This document shows positions 16,974 to 25,922 of a stretch of DNA of 64,000 nucleotides, one piece after another. Numbering within the stretch: position 1 is the first letter of the stretch; every line of letters begins with the position of its first letter. Origin of the DNA: Methanoculleus horonobensis (GTDB taxonomy: Archaea > Halobacteriota > Methanomicrobia > Methanomicrobiales > Methanoculleaceae); assembly GCF_001602375.1 (NCBI RefSeq), contig NZ_BCNY01000014.1:372001-436000 (forward strand), written 5' to 3'. The notes under the pieces are model-generated. The model was not told the DNA's origin and did not search any database. It saw only the letters and a list, made by a program, of their open reading frames with translations. The translations under genes were made by a program, and so were the position numbers.

Positions 16974-17780
16974 TTAATCCAATGGAGATTTTACAGACTC
17001 TGAGATGTATCTTACACCTTTCGGGGTTAGTTGCACTTCCTTCCTGACGTAGAGCACTTCGGCGAGTCCTGAGCCGAGGAGATTCTCGTAGATGGCGTCG
17101 AGTTCTTTGTGCGAGAGTTTCAGCATGTTCTCGATGGCGCTTGAGTCCATCCCGCTGTACACGAGCATGGCCACCTGCCCTGTCAGGGGATCGATCTCCT
17201 CGCGGGTCTCGGTATCGTGTGTCGCCTCTTTGAGGAAGTTGTAGAGAACCTGGAGCGTCGTCAGCGGGCAGAGGACGAAGCTCGTCACAAGTTCGTTCTC
17301 GATCAGGTGATCGATCTTCACGACGTCGAGATTCTTCTCCTGGATCTCCCTGGACGTAAGTTCGATGCCGGTCACCTCTTCGAGCGGGATGCAGACCTGC
17401 TTCTCCGGGCTCGTGAACCAGATCCCGGTCTTCATGACGGTGATCGCGCCCTTCTCCCATTGGGCGTTCTGGACGAGCACCCCCCCACGGATTGCGGGCG
17501 ACATGAAGAAAGCGTTCAGCCGGTAGGCGCTGGCCTGGGTGATGATGAACTTCTTTAAGACCAGGAGGACCTTCTCGACCGATGCGATACGGTAAACGGC
17601 TTCTCCGTCTGCCCCGACGGTAATGAGCACCTGGTTCTTCTTCTCCTCGAGATCGACCACGGACTTGTAAGGGATCTCCTGATTAAGAGGGGCATCAATG
17701 CGGAAACGGTCCTCAGCGATACCCATCGTCGTCGGGACCCACTTGCCTTCGTGCTCGACCTTTACCGGAACCGATTTCAT
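16974..17780 (-). CDS. cheF: Archaeal taxis adaptor CheF
   Basis: A 268-residue protein of the archaeal CheF family (DUF439), the adaptor that joins phosphorylated CheY to the archaellum switch proteins ArlC/D/E. The N-terminal ~170 residues are beta-rich with two similar halves (SVVDLEEKKNQVLITVGADG; then PLEEVTGIELTSREIQ). The C-terminal part, about 195-268, is a winged-helix-like module with LTPKGVRYISE. It sits exactly between the arl and che gene sets, as its job predicts. GGGGAGGAAAGG just before the ATG is a strong ribosome binding site. Confidence 0.88.
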   Translation of the reverse strand: MKSVPVKVEHEGKWVPTTMGIAEDRFRIDAPLNQEIPYKSVVDLEEKKNQVLITVGADGEAVYRIASVEKVLLVLKKFIITQASAYRLNAFFMSPAIRGGVLVQNAQWEKGAITVMKTGIWFTSPEKQVCIPLEEVTGIELTSREIQEKNLDVVKIDHLIENELVTSFVLCPLTTLQVLYNFLKEATHDTETREEIDPLTGQVAMLVYSGMDSSAIENMLKLSHKELDAIYENLLGSGLAEVLYVRKEVQLTPKGVRYISESVKSPLD

Positions 17781-17804
17781 CCTTTCCTCCCCTACCTCCC
17801 TGTA

Positions 17805-17816
17805 TTACTATACTCT
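17805..17816 (-). promoter_or_regulatory. Possible TATA box of cheF
   Basis: The minus strand reads AGAGTATAGTAA about 30 nt upstream of the cheF ATG, in the 50-base gap after the acidic membrane protein gene. It could give cheF its own transcript in addition to read-through from the arl operon. Confidence 0.4.
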
Positions 17817-17830
17817 GCGTGATGCTATCA

Positions 17831-18952
17831 TCATTGTGATTTCATTGTCGTGAGGATATCCTCGAGTTCCGCCGCCAGGTCCTTCGCATGGAACCTCTCT
17901 CCTTTCAGTTCGCGAACCAGGCTGACATCCTCCACGAAATCCTTCTTCTTGGCATCGGCTTTGAGTGCGGTGATCAGGTCGTCCTCGACCGCGCCGCCGG
18001 CCGCAAAGGAGACCATGTCGAAGTCTTCTTTCGTCTCCTCCGCTATATCCCCGAAGATGTCTTCTTCCGGGACAGATTCTGCAGCGTCGATCTCCTCTTC
18101 TTCCTCTTCTTCGCCCTCGATCTCGATCTCGTCGAGATCCAGTTCGTCAAGCGCGGAGAGTTCTTCGCTCAGCGCGCTCATGTCCGGCATGCCGTCGTCT
18201 CCGGACAGTTCCGGGATGCTCGCTGCTACCGGCGGGAGGGCTGCGTCGGGTTCGCCGGCGCCTCCGCCAAGGTTGATACCGGCCGGGAGATCGAAGTCGT
18301 CGAGTTCGTCCTCGTGCGACTTGAGGATGTCCGATATGGCATCCGCATCCTCTGCCGAGAGAAGAGAGATCTGATCGGGATCAAATATCGTCCCCTGACC
18401 TGACGCTTCGCCGTCGAGGTCAAGATCCTCCAGCGAGTCGATGTCGAGGTCCGCAAGTGAAGCAAGGGGGTCGTTAGTATTCCCGCTGGCCTTCGGGGGC
18501 ACCGGGGTGATGGACTGATCGGGAACCGCGCCCTCGACCGCCTGATCGAGCATGGCATCGATCTTCTGGATGTTGCTCTTCTTCTCCCCCTCAGGAGCGC
18601 GGGCGTGCGCGATCGCTTCCATGACCGATGCCTTGAAGGTTCCGAGCATACCGGAGATGCCGGGGAGGGTGATCCTGGAGGACGCGCTCTCTGCCGGTGC
18701 ATCTGATTTTGCTGTCTTCGGCAGGTCGGGTTCTTCCTTCTTCTTTCCGCGCTCCCGGAACGCGGCGCGCAGCCTCGACGGTTTCAACTCCGCGAGATCG
18801 AGCGCCCCGGTGACGATGAGCGCGAGGAACCCTGCGAGCACGGTGCCCGCGACGATGATCTCGGTGGTGGCGTCGAAGATGATGATCACGGAGCCTGTAC
18901 CGACGGTGATCAGAAACAAGAGCGGACGACGTAGACTTTCTCTCAACATCAC
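17831..18952 (-). CDS. Acidic membrane-anchored protein in the archaellum operon
   Basis: I do not recognise this 373-residue protein. It starts with two closely spaced hydrophobic segments (about 10-28 and 31-51), a basic stretch (RERGKKKEE), then a long cytoplasmic region of low complexity that is extremely rich in Asp and Glu, including a run of seven Glu near 285. It ends with a helical, conserved-looking tail (VSLVRELKGERFHAKDLAAE...). The ATG overlaps the arlJ stop by 4 bases, and cheF follows 50 bases later. The position suggests a motor or scaffold accessory; a functional counterpart of crenarchaeal ArlX is conceivable but there is no sequence evidence for homology. Confidence 0.75.
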   Translation of the reverse strand: MMLRESLRRPLLFLITVGTGSVIIIFDATTEIIVAGTVLAGFLALIVTGALDLAELKPSRLRAAFRERGKKKEEPDLPKTAKSDAPAESASSRITLPGISGMLGTFKASVMEAIAHARAPEGEKKSNIQKIDAMLDQAVEGAVPDQSITPVPPKASGNTNDPLASLADLDIDSLEDLDLDGEASGQGTIFDPDQISLLSAEDADAISDILKSHEDELDDFDLPAGINLGGGAGEPDAALPPVAASIPELSGDDGMPDMSALSEELSALDELDLDEIEIEGEEEEEEEIDAAESVPEEDIFGDIAEETKEDFDMVSFAAGGAVEDDLITALKADAKKKDFVEDVSLVRELKGERFHAKDLAAELEDILTTMKSQ

Positions 18953-20547
18953 ACCTCCACGAATGCCGGAATGTTAAAGAATGCGCTCACCATGATCGGT
19001 GCAATGATGTAGACGGCACCGGTTGCCACGCAGAGCAGGCTTGTGAAGAAGTAGTACAGGTATCGGTCGCCGCCCATGACAATCTTTCCTGCCAGTACAT
19101 TTGCAACGGTCAGCATTAAGAGGATCGTCACCACGTAGGTTCGCATTACGTCTTCGGGGAAGTTCACGAAGATGTTCAGGGACGTTGCCATGGAGCCGCC
19201 GAGCGAGGACGTTCCTCCCGTGAGTGCTGCTGAGGTCTCCTCGAAATGGCTCATCACCTCCGTCACGGCGCGGGACATCGAGAGGAGAATCTCGAAGAGG
19301 AAGACGAAGATGCCGATCATCGCTCCGTGCATCGGCACGAGCAGGACGATAAACCCCTTCACCATCATGTCGCGCTTCCTCCTGAGCAACACCTGTTCGA
19401 GCATCGATGAACCGACGATCTTTCCGATCGCGTCGGGCGATCCGCCGAGAGCCACCGCGTCGCGGAAGATGTTCATGTACTTGTAGACCAGGTAACTGCC
19501 GGTCTCCCCGATGAACTTCTTCCAGCTCCCGGCTTCGTCGAGCCCGAGGTTCAGCTTCGTCGAGACCGAGTTGATGAACGGTTCTAAGTGGACGAGCGAC
19601 TTCCTGTCGACCTCCTGGAGCGCGTCGCCGGTGGTGATGCCTTTGCCGCCCATGATCGACCCGAGGCCCCGGATGAACGTGGAGAAGTCGTTGTCGCGGT
19701 TGACGACGTTCGCGTCGTCGATGTAGCCGATGACCCCGAGCGGCATCAGGAGCAGGCCGACAAGCAGGAAGATGATGCCCGCGTTGGCGCCGGCGAGGAT
19801 GAGCATCAGCCCGATTGCCGCGGTTATCGGCAGGATCAGGCGTTCCAGCCGCCGGATGAGGGCCTGTTCTCGCGAGCAGATCTCGACAAGGCCGTGCGTG
19901 CGGGGGTCGTCGGGGACGGCCTGGTACATGATAAAGAGGCCGAAGACCGATATTGCGAGGATGATGAAGTAGGATGAGTTCAGCGCCGATTCGATCCCGT
20001 CGGGAGCATAGATGGCCACCGAGATCATGATGATGATCGCGACGAGCGCTCCCGAGAGGAGCATCGCGATGTAGGCGTCGCCCCACTTCTTCAGGAGTTC
20101 GATCCCCTGCTCGAACGAGTTCCGGTAGATGCTCCGGATGCTCGAGAGTTCCGTGCCGATGAAATCGTCGTCCGGGACACCGGAGTCGATGGAGTTGGCG
20201 TAGCGGTTGAGCATGCTCTGGAGGGTTCCGTTCCGGCACCGCTCCGCGACCGCCCGGAGGGCATTGGAGTAGTTCTGGCCCCACCCGCTGACGAGGCGCT
20301 GCACCTTTGCTATGTAGCGCGACGGGATGTACTCGAACCGCTCGGCGGTGTACTGGAAGATCTCGGGTCTGGTCACGGTCGATGTGGTGATCGCGGCCAT
20401 GTAGGTGTACATGAGGAGCAGATCCTGCTCCATCTTCTTGTTCTCGAGGATGGTGGAGCGGAGATCGCCGAGAATTTTCGCCTGCTCCTCGAACGGGATC
20501 TTCCCCTGGTTTGCCGCCCGCAGCCGTTCGGTCACATCCTCAAACAA
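18949..20547 (-). CDS. arlJ: Archaellum polytopic membrane platform protein ArlJ (FlaJ)
   Basis: A 532-residue integral membrane protein, the rotor platform of the archaellum and a TadC/PilC relative. A soluble N-terminal helical region (about 1-160) is followed by hydrophobic segments near 165-188, 195-215 and 245-280, a second cytoplasmic domain, and a C-terminal cluster of membrane helices near 390-420 and 470-530. It lies 3 bases after arlI and overlaps the acidic membrane protein gene by 4 bases. Confidence 0.93.
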   Translation of the reverse strand: MFEDVTERLRAANQGKIPFEEQAKILGDLRSTILENKKMEQDLLLMYTYMAAITTSTVTRPEIFQYTAERFEYIPSRYIAKVQRLVSGWGQNYSNALRAVAERCRNGTLQSMLNRYANSIDSGVPDDDFIGTELSSIRSIYRNSFEQGIELLKKWGDAYIAMLLSGALVAIIIMISVAIYAPDGIESALNSSYFIILAISVFGLFIMYQAVPDDPRTHGLVEICSREQALIRRLERLILPITAAIGLMLILAGANAGIIFLLVGLLLMPLGVIGYIDDANVVNRDNDFSTFIRGLGSIMGGKGITTGDALQEVDRKSLVHLEPFINSVSTKLNLGLDEAGSWKKFIGETGSYLVYKYMNIFRDAVALGGSPDAIGKIVGSSMLEQVLLRRKRDMMVKGFIVLLVPMHGAMIGIFVFLFEILLSMSRAVTEVMSHFEETSAALTGGTSSLGGSMATSLNIFVNFPEDVMRTYVVTILLMLTVANVLAGKIVMGGDRYLYYFFTSLLCVATGAVYIIAPIMVSAFFNIPAFVEV

Positions 20548-20550
20548 CGC

Positions 20551-22404
20551 CTACACCTCGATGTTGAGCAGTCCCTGCTTCTTGATCTTCGTGGTCATGT
20601 GGAAGAGATCCCAGAACTGGGTGTATCCCGCTTTGTGAAGCCGCTCAAGGATTTTCGCGCGTTTGTCGACCTCATCGTAGATGTCGGCCCGCCGGTTCTC
20701 GGGGATGCCGAGCATCGTTGCGATCTTGTTCTCGAGGAGGAAACTGCTTCCTCTCCCGGTGAAGGTGAAGGCGTCGGTAGCGGGGTCCCAGACGAACGCC
20801 GCCATGAAGGAGAACCCCTGCGTCTCGGGATCGTAGCCCACGAGTTCGTTGACGCTGAGCATCCGCCGCACGGTCCCCCCATGGGGGAGTTTCACGGCGC
20901 TCTGGATGATGACCAGGTTTAAGTTGTCGACGTAGGTCTTCGGGATATTGATCGGGTCGCCGCAGAGACGCTGGATCAGTTTTTCGACCGACGCTGCGTG
21001 GAAGGTGCTCATCACCGGGTGACCGGTCTGCATTGCGGAGAAGGCGACGGACCCTTCCACACCACGGATCTCACCGACCAGGATCTGGTTCGGACGCTGA
21101 CGCAGCGCAGCTTTGAGGAGATCGAACATCGTGACCTCCGAGCCTTCTCCTTCGCCCTTTCCTTTGGCTTTTGCGACCTCGCGTGTCCAGTTTCTGTGGG
21201 GGACGGTCAGTTCCGGGGTATCCTCGATGGTGACGATCTTGTTCTCGGGCGGGAGGAAGGTCGTGAGGGCGTTCAAGGTGGTCGTCTTGCCGCTTGCGGT
21301 CTCGCCGGAGACGAACATCGACATCCCGTATTCGAGGCAGATCCAGAGGTAGGCGGCCATCATGTAGTCGCACGCCCCGCTCTCGATCACCTGCAGGATG
21401 CTCAGGGGGACCTCGTTCACCTTACGGATGGTGAAGTTGCTGCCGTGCTTGCTGATCTCGGTTCCGTAGACGATGTTGATACGCGAGCCGTCGGGGAGGG
21501 TCGAGTCCACGATGGGGTTCCTGTAGGTCAACGGCTGTTTGATCCGCTCGGCGAGTTTGATGACGAAGTTGTCGAGTTCCTGGGAGTCTCGAAACCCGAT
21601 GACCGACTTCAGCCCTTTGAAGATCTTGTGCTCGATGAAGATCGGCCCGACGCCGTCGCAGGTGATATCCTCGATATACCTGTCGGAGAGAAACGGTTTG
21701 AGCGTCCCCATCTCGATCTTGTCGCGAATTATCATGTACTCGAGCGCCTTGTACTCCTGCTGCGTGAGGATGATCCGCCCGTCGGCAAGTTCCTGGCGCC
21801 CCGAAGTTTGCGGTCGCTTCGGCGCGCCGATCTCCGAGGTGAGGAAGGTTCTGATCCGGACCGCGAGATCCTTTGCCGTTCCGCCGGCAAGCAGGGATTC
21901 GTCGATCTCCTCACCCGGCCGTTTGACGTAGACGAGTTGCTGGATGAAGTTCTTCAGCACCCCGACCCGTGCCTGCTGGGTCACCGGCTCTTCATCGAGG
22001 GCGTCGATCAGATCGATCAGTTTCTCCTCGATCACCGGGAGGATCTCTTTGACGGAGTGCAGGAACGACGGCTCGATCGGGATGTACCAGTTCCGGACAT
22101 CGTTTGGGTCGGGGAAGATATGGATGAACGTCGTCTCGTTCACCGGGTAGATGATGTTCGGGTTCTCCATCGATTTCAAGTCCCGCTTCAGCTCCGAGAG
22201 GAAGAGCGGGATGCCGACGGTGTTGACCGGCAGGATGTGGAGATACTCGAGGAGGTGGGGGCTTGCCTTGACGTAGTCGCGGGCGTTTGCCGGGAGCATC
22301 CGGTAGAGTGCGCAGGACTCCACGTTGTTGTAGCAGTCGTTCCCCTCGTCGATGAACTCGGGCTCGAAGGGGAGGGTGACCGTTGCTTCCAGCGCCGATC
22401 CCAT
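20551..22404 (-). CDS. arlI: Archaellum motor ATPase ArlI (FlaI)
   Basis: A 617-residue secretion-type hexameric ATPase that powers archaellin assembly and rotation. The N-terminal ~230 residues are the archaeal FlaI N-domain. The catalytic domain has Walker A GETASGKTT near 370, an IVTIEDTPEL Asp box, Walker B ILVGEIRGVEG and a His box around MQTGHPVMSTFHA. It forms a tight arlH-arlI-arlJ run with 3-base gaps on both sides. Confidence 0.96.
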   Translation of the reverse strand: MGSALEATVTLPFEPEFIDEGNDCYNNVESCALYRMLPANARDYVKASPHLLEYLHILPVNTVGIPLFLSELKRDLKSMENPNIIYPVNETTFIHIFPDPNDVRNWYIPIEPSFLHSVKEILPVIEEKLIDLIDALDEEPVTQQARVGVLKNFIQQLVYVKRPGEEIDESLLAGGTAKDLAVRIRTFLTSEIGAPKRPQTSGRQELADGRIILTQQEYKALEYMIIRDKIEMGTLKPFLSDRYIEDITCDGVGPIFIEHKIFKGLKSVIGFRDSQELDNFVIKLAERIKQPLTYRNPIVDSTLPDGSRINIVYGTEISKHGSNFTIRKVNEVPLSILQVIESGACDYMMAAYLWICLEYGMSMFVSGETASGKTTTLNALTTFLPPENKIVTIEDTPELTVPHRNWTREVAKAKGKGEGEGSEVTMFDLLKAALRQRPNQILVGEIRGVEGSVAFSAMQTGHPVMSTFHAASVEKLIQRLCGDPINIPKTYVDNLNLVIIQSAVKLPHGGTVRRMLSVNELVGYDPETQGFSFMAAFVWDPATDAFTFTGRGSSFLLENKIATMLGIPENRRADIYDEVDKRAKILERLHKAGYTQFWDLFHMTTKIKKQGLLNIEV

Positions 22405-22407
22405 CTC

Positions 22408-23151
22408 TCACACCTTCGCGACCGAGACGGGGATGATCTTGATGCCGTACCCGGGGTGAACCTCGAAACTGATGATGTTACCCGTAGTCTTTCGTGCGCC
22501 GCGAACCTTGACGACCTCGAGCATCATGACGTATTTGCCCCCGACGAGCGCCTTCTTCATGAAGAGGTGAGCGTCGCAGATCGAACGAATCCGGACGAGG
22601 GAGTCTTCGACGAAGGCGTAGGTGTGGAGGGTTACGAGGATGGTCTTGCCGTGGTCGACGAGGTTCTTGCAGTTCGTGAAGAACGTAAGGACCGTGTCCT
22701 GCTTGGCGTACTCGGTGAAGAGGGTGAGCGAGTCGATGACGATCACCTGTGCTTTGCTCTGCTCCATGAAGGTGATCATCCGCTCGAGCGTTCCCTGCAT
22801 CTTCTCTTTCGTCCACTCGAACCCGACGACGTGCATGGGAAAGACCCGGAGGTAGCCCCAGGCGAAGTAGTCGGAGACATCGAGGCTCATCGACTCCATC
22901 TGGGTGAGGAAACTCTTGCTCGTGTTCTCGGTCGAGAAGAGGTCGACGTTGAACCCCTGCTTCAAGGCGCCCCAGATGATCTGCTGGGTGAGCACGCTCT
23001 TGCCGGTGTCGTTCTCGCCCTCGATGAGGCTGAGCGACCCGAGGGGGAGGCCGTCGGCGATCTTCTTGTCGAGTTCGGAGTTCCCGGTCGAGAGGATCGT
23101 CTGGTCGGGCATCTCGAAGGGACTGCTGTTTTCGTCGTCGCTCATAGCCAT
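22408..23151 (-). CDS. arlH: Archaellum regulatory KaiC-like protein ArlH (FlaH)
   Basis: A 247-residue RecA/KaiC-fold protein that binds ATP and regulates ArlI. Walker A is GENDTGKSV near residue 36, Walker B is AQVIVIDSLTLF near 125, and a LVTLHTYAFVED strand follows. The ATG at 23151 (MAMSDDEN) is chosen because GGTGA at 23157-23161 (minus strand) is at ideal spacing; the GTG at 23160 lies in that site and the ATG at 23145 is also possible. It begins 1 base past the arlF stop. Confidence 0.92.
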   Translation of the reverse strand: MAMSDDENSSPFEMPDQTILSTGNSELDKKIADGLPLGSLSLIEGENDTGKSVLTQQIIWGALKQGFNVDLFSTENTSKSFLTQMESMSLDVSDYFAWGYLRVFPMHVVGFEWTKEKMQGTLERMITFMEQSKAQVIVIDSLTLFTEYAKQDTVLTFFTNCKNLVDHGKTILVTLHTYAFVEDSLVRIRSICDAHLFMKKALVGGKYVMMLEVVKVRGARKTTGNIISFEVHPGYGIKIIPVSVAKV

Positions 23152-23152
23152 A

Positions 23153-23638
23153 CTAGTCACCTGTGGTTATGTATGCCGAACTGGAGACCCCGTTTGGCGT
23201 GACGACCTGAACCCACGTGAGGTTGGCGTCCTCCGTGCAGGTGACGGAGAGGGTGAGGGTCTCGCCGGGGTCGAGCTCGGCCGGGTGTATCCCGTCGGGA
23301 GTTATGTTCACCTTGCTCCAGTGGCAGGCGTCGGTGCCGTAGGGGATGTAGACCGGTTCGCCCTCGATCTGGAGGTAGACGTCGATGGACGTGACGTCGA
23401 TGACCGGTTCGCTCCCGGTGTTCTTCACCTCGACGGAGAGGGTCGGGCCGTCGAGGGTCGTGTTCTGGACTGCGATCGCCGTCCGCATCCGAACCTCCTG
23501 GTAGGAGGCGAGATTGCTCTGCGCTTCGACCATCACTTCGGTGGTGGTGAGGGTGCCGCCTATCAGGATGTAGGCGGTGACGACCAGGAGGAAGATGCCG
23601 ATTCCGGATGCAACGAGGGGTCCCGCACTCATGGTCAA
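23153..23638 (-). CDS. arlF: Archaellum stator-type protein ArlF (FlaF)
   Basis: A 161-residue protein with a single N-terminal hydrophobic segment (about 5-27, GPLVASGIGIFLLVVTAYIL) and a beta-rich pseudoperiplasmic domain with an Ig-like pattern (SVEVKNTGSEPVIDVTSIDV). ArlF and ArlG form the pseudoperiplasmic stator linked to the S-layer. I call this one ArlF from the N-terminus and the usual D/E-G-F-H-I-J order; ArlF and ArlG are similar in build, so the two names could be swapped. It overlaps the upstream gene by 4 bases. Confidence 0.75.
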   Translation of the reverse strand: MTMSAGPLVASGIGIFLLVVTAYILIGGTLTTTEVMVEAQSNLASYQEVRMRTAIAVQNTTLDGPTLSVEVKNTGSEPVIDVTSIDVYLQIEGEPVYIPYGTDACHWSKVNITPDGIHPAELDPGETLTLSVTCTEDANLTWVQVVTPNGVSSSAYITTGD

Positions 23639-24132
23639 TCACTCGCGGTGAAGGTGGTCGACCGGGAGAGACCGGAGGGGAGGACGAACTGGAAGTAGAC
23701 GATATCCCCTTTAACGGGAATCTGTGTGGTCATCGCCTCGATATAGAGCGTCTCGCCGGGGTCCCAGTAGTTGTTGGCGTCTTCGAGGATCTCATACCTC
23801 CAGGTTCCTCCCTCATCAAGCGTCGCCGCTCGCGTTAACCGTATGAAGTTTCCCCGGCCGCCGAGGAAGACGTCGGCCCTCTGTATGCTGGCATCGGGAA
23901 CCCTCCCGGTGCCGATGTTCTTCAGCCAGATCTTGGCCGTGTGGCCGGAGCTGCTGGCGTAGGTCGTGACGACCTTTACGTCCGTACTCAACCGTTCGTC
24001 CACGTTGTGGGAGGACGACGAGATCGTGCTCGAGAGCGTGTAGATTACCGGGAATACTGCGTTAATGAGGACGCCGGCCGATATGATGGCGGCGATAAGG
24101 AACATCGCTGTGGTGAAGGTTTCGCTCGACAT
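23635..24132 (-). CDS. arlG: Archaellum stator-type protein ArlG (FlaG)
   Basis: A 165-residue protein with one N-terminal membrane segment (about 7-30, TAMFLIAAIISAGVLINAVF) followed by an SSSHNVDERLSTDVKVV segment that matches the ArlG pattern in which a charged D-R/L-x-TD-element follows the helix, and then a beta-rich extracytoplasmic domain. ArlG filaments are capped by ArlF in characterised archaea. It starts 3 bases after arlD/E and overlaps arlF by 4 bases. Confidence 0.77.
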   Translation of the reverse strand: MSSETFTTAMFLIAAIISAGVLINAVFPVIYTLSSTISSSSHNVDERLSTDVKVVTTYASSSGHTAKIWLKNIGTGRVPDASIQRADVFLGGRGNFIRLTRAATLDEGGTWRYEILEDANNYWDPGETLYIEAMTTQIPVKGDIVYFQFVLPSGLSRSTTFTASD

Positions 24133-24135
24133 CCA

Positions 24136-24948
24136 TCATATCCTGTCCAGCAACTCTATCCAGGCATCACCGGTCTTCTTTTCCTGTGAAGATATCTTTT
24201 CGCTGCTCGCTTCCCCTCCATCCCGCCGGGAGAGCATCAGCACCTCGATCATGTCCCTATCGAGTGTGGAGTCGTCGGGGTCGAGGATCCTGTTCAAGAT
24301 ATAGAGTTCCGAGACGAACTCGTTCGGGCCGATCTCCTGCACGTCTCTGCGGGTTTCGGGCGCCATCCTCATGATCTCGCCGATCTGGTCGGAGACCCCT
24401 TCGGTGATGTAACCCATCGACCGGTAGGCGTCGATCATGATTGCCATGTGCTCGTGCCCGTACCGGGAGCATCCCCGGTGAACCCACTCGAAGAGCCGGT
24501 GAACCTTCTGGAGTTTGAGTTTTCCCGTGGGTTTCGCCTGCGGGAGATCTGCAGTGCGGATCTCCGGGACGCGTGCCTCCCCGAGGTCGGCCGGGAAGAG
24601 TTCGCCGCCGTCTAGCCCCTCAACTCCGATGGGCGCCGGAGTGCCGATATTGGCCGGCATCGGATCCAGTTTGGGCAGAGCATCCAGTTCGGGCGTCGTA
24701 TCGTCCGGCTCCTCATTGTCCGTGGCGTCATAGGGCTGCGCGAACCGGCTCCCTCCGTACGGTACGGTGGCGGTGGTGAACGGGTTGTCCAGTTCGTTCA
24801 TCCGCTCCCGCAGATCGATGAGCAGCCGTTTGATCGACGTCTTGACGAAGTCCAGTTCCTTCTCGAGGGTGTCGAGACGTGCCTCCGGGTCCTCGCTGGA
24901 CGCGCCGGAGAGAATTTTATCGATTTGAGCCTGGTCTACCCCCACCAT
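24136..24948 (-). CDS. arlD: Archaellum switch/cytoplasmic ring protein ArlD/E (FlaD/E)
   Basis: A 270-residue soluble protein. An N-terminal coiled-coil (about 15-55: ARLDTLEKELDFVKTSIKRL) is followed by a Pro/Asp-rich linker and a C-terminal helical FlaD/E domain near 145-235 (VHRLFEWVHRGCSRYGHEHM, then MIDAYRSMGYI). These proteins ring the motor and receive the taxis signal from CheF. It has its own TATA-like element 31 nt upstream, so the motor genes can be expressed independently of the archaellins. No separate arlC was found; this single gene may do for C, D and E. Confidence 0.85.
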   Translation of the reverse strand: MVGVDQAQIDKILSGASSEDPEARLDTLEKELDFVKTSIKRLLIDLRERMNELDNPFTTATVPYGGSRFAQPYDATDNEEPDDTTPELDALPKLDPMPANIGTPAPIGVEGLDGGELFPADLGEARVPEIRTADLPQAKPTGKLKLQKVHRLFEWVHRGCSRYGHEHMAIMIDAYRSMGYITEGVSDQIGEIMRMAPETRRDVQEIGPNEFVSELYILNRILDPDDSTLDRDMIEVLMLSRRDGGEASSEKISSQEKKTGDAWIELLDRI

Positions 24949-24974
24949 AATAGTGGATTATATCAATGTCATAG

Positions 24975-24988
24975 TTAATAAAAGTTGC
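24975..24988 (-). promoter_or_regulatory. TATA box of the arlD-G-F-H-I-J operon
   Basis: The minus strand reads GCAACTTTTATTAA, centred about 31 nt upstream of the arlD/E ATG. This predicts a leaderless transcript starting at or next to the ATG. Confidence 0.55.
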
Positions 24989-25315
24989 TTGTGTTGATAA
25001 TTGATTTCCGTTCGCCTTAACGTCTTCTAAACACAATAGTGGATTTTTTCGGGATACGGTTCGTTGGGGCATCTTATCGAGGCCGATGGGTATGGTGGCC
25101 GGGCGGCAGCAGCGCCTTACACTGCGCTCGATCGGTTGTAGCCGGTGATTCTCCTTTCAACGATAGACCTGCAGACGATCGTCCCCGACCCTCGGGTACG
25201 AGTATGGTTGCTTGCAGGCGACCTCGTACAAATCAGGGTGTGACACCTGGCCCCGGCTGGATGAGCAAGGTTGGTGATAAACATTGGTCTGGTCGGCCTC
25301 AAACGGCTCAACGCA

Positions 25316-25323
25316 AAAAAAAG
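25316..25323 (-). terminator. Oligo-T terminator after archaellin 2
   Basis: A run of A on the plus strand (T on minus) begins right after the archaellin stop. It probably makes the abundant archaellin mRNA separate from the motor operon. Confidence 0.5.
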
Positions 25324-25324
25324 G

Positions 25325-25912
25325 TTAGAGGAGTATGTTAATCGTGTTGATAGCGGGGGGGACCGTCCTCTTGATCGGGTAAACGGCACCGGCAGCCGGC
25401 TGCAGGTTTACAGAGAACTGCTGGTTCGGGGCGGGGTCCGCGACATGTATGCCCAATACAAACTGCTCGCCCGGCTCAAGGAGCGTGTTGTCGGTCACGT
25501 TGTTGTAGAACTCAAGGATTGTCCAGTTGTTGTAATTTGCTGTCTTGAGGTCATCCTCGTCCGCACCAGCCTCCCAGTCCATCTCCTGGCGGGTGTTCTC
25601 ATCGATGTAGACGACCACCATCTGGGTCACATCAATGGGGGTACCGCCGGCGGTGTTTGCGACTGCAAACTTGATGTACCCAAGGCCACCATCGGTTGTG
25701 GTGTTGTTCACGCCATAGACGTTGCCGACGATCTCGATGCTGGAACTTGCCTGGCTCACGCCGGTGTGGACGACCTCCTGGCTCTTCTGGGTTGTGAAGA
25801 AGCCGGCGCCGAGTATAACGTACGAGAAGACCGCGGCCACGACGATGAACGCGATCAGGACGATCGCCGCCTCAAGACCGGTGAATGCGTTTTCGTTAAA
25901 GTTCTTTCTCAT
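25325..25912 (-). CDS. arlB2: Archaellin (major filament protein), second copy
   Basis: A 195-residue archaellin. The start at 25912 gives a class III signal peptide, MRKNFNENAFTG, cut before LEAAIVLIAF by the ArlK/FlaK-type peptidase; the hydrophobic helix that follows builds the filament core. The C-terminal domain is beta-rich with several N-x-S/T sequons (NNTT, NYNNWT, NNVT) that could be N-glycosylated. The longer frame upstream lacks an RBS and overlaps the first archaellin. The first ~55 residues are almost identical to archaellin 1. Confidence 0.93.
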   Translation of the reverse strand: MRKNFNENAFTGLEAAIVLIAFIVVAAVFSYVILGAGFFTTQKSQEVVHTGVSQASSSIEIVGNVYGVNNTTTDGGLGYIKFAVANTAGGTPIDVTQMVVVYIDENTRQEMDWEAGADEDDLKTANYNNWTILEFYNNVTDNTLLEPGEQFVLGIHVADPAPNQQFSVNLQPAAGAVYPIKRTVPPAINTINILL

Positions 25913-25922
25913 TCTCGTCACC

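Larger units (their letters stand above)
24949..25324. other. Intergenic region between archaellin 2 and arlD/E
   Basis: It holds the arlD/E promoter and, at 25316-25323 on the minus strand, an oligo-T tract directly after the archaellin stop that probably ends the archaellin transcript. TACGAG...CTCGTA around 25199-25230 can form a 6-bp stem. The 100-codon plus-strand frame at 25039-25341 has no recognisable features and I do not call it a gene. Confidence 0.4.

Noticed and set aside
20998-23202. A 734-codon plus-strand frame opposite arlI/arlH
   Set aside because: It is an antisense shadow; both opposing genes have catalytic motifs.
25039-25341. A 100-codon plus-strand gene between archaellin 2 and arlD/E
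   Set aside because: No recognisable composition or motif; it overlaps the archaellin 3' end and the terminator.
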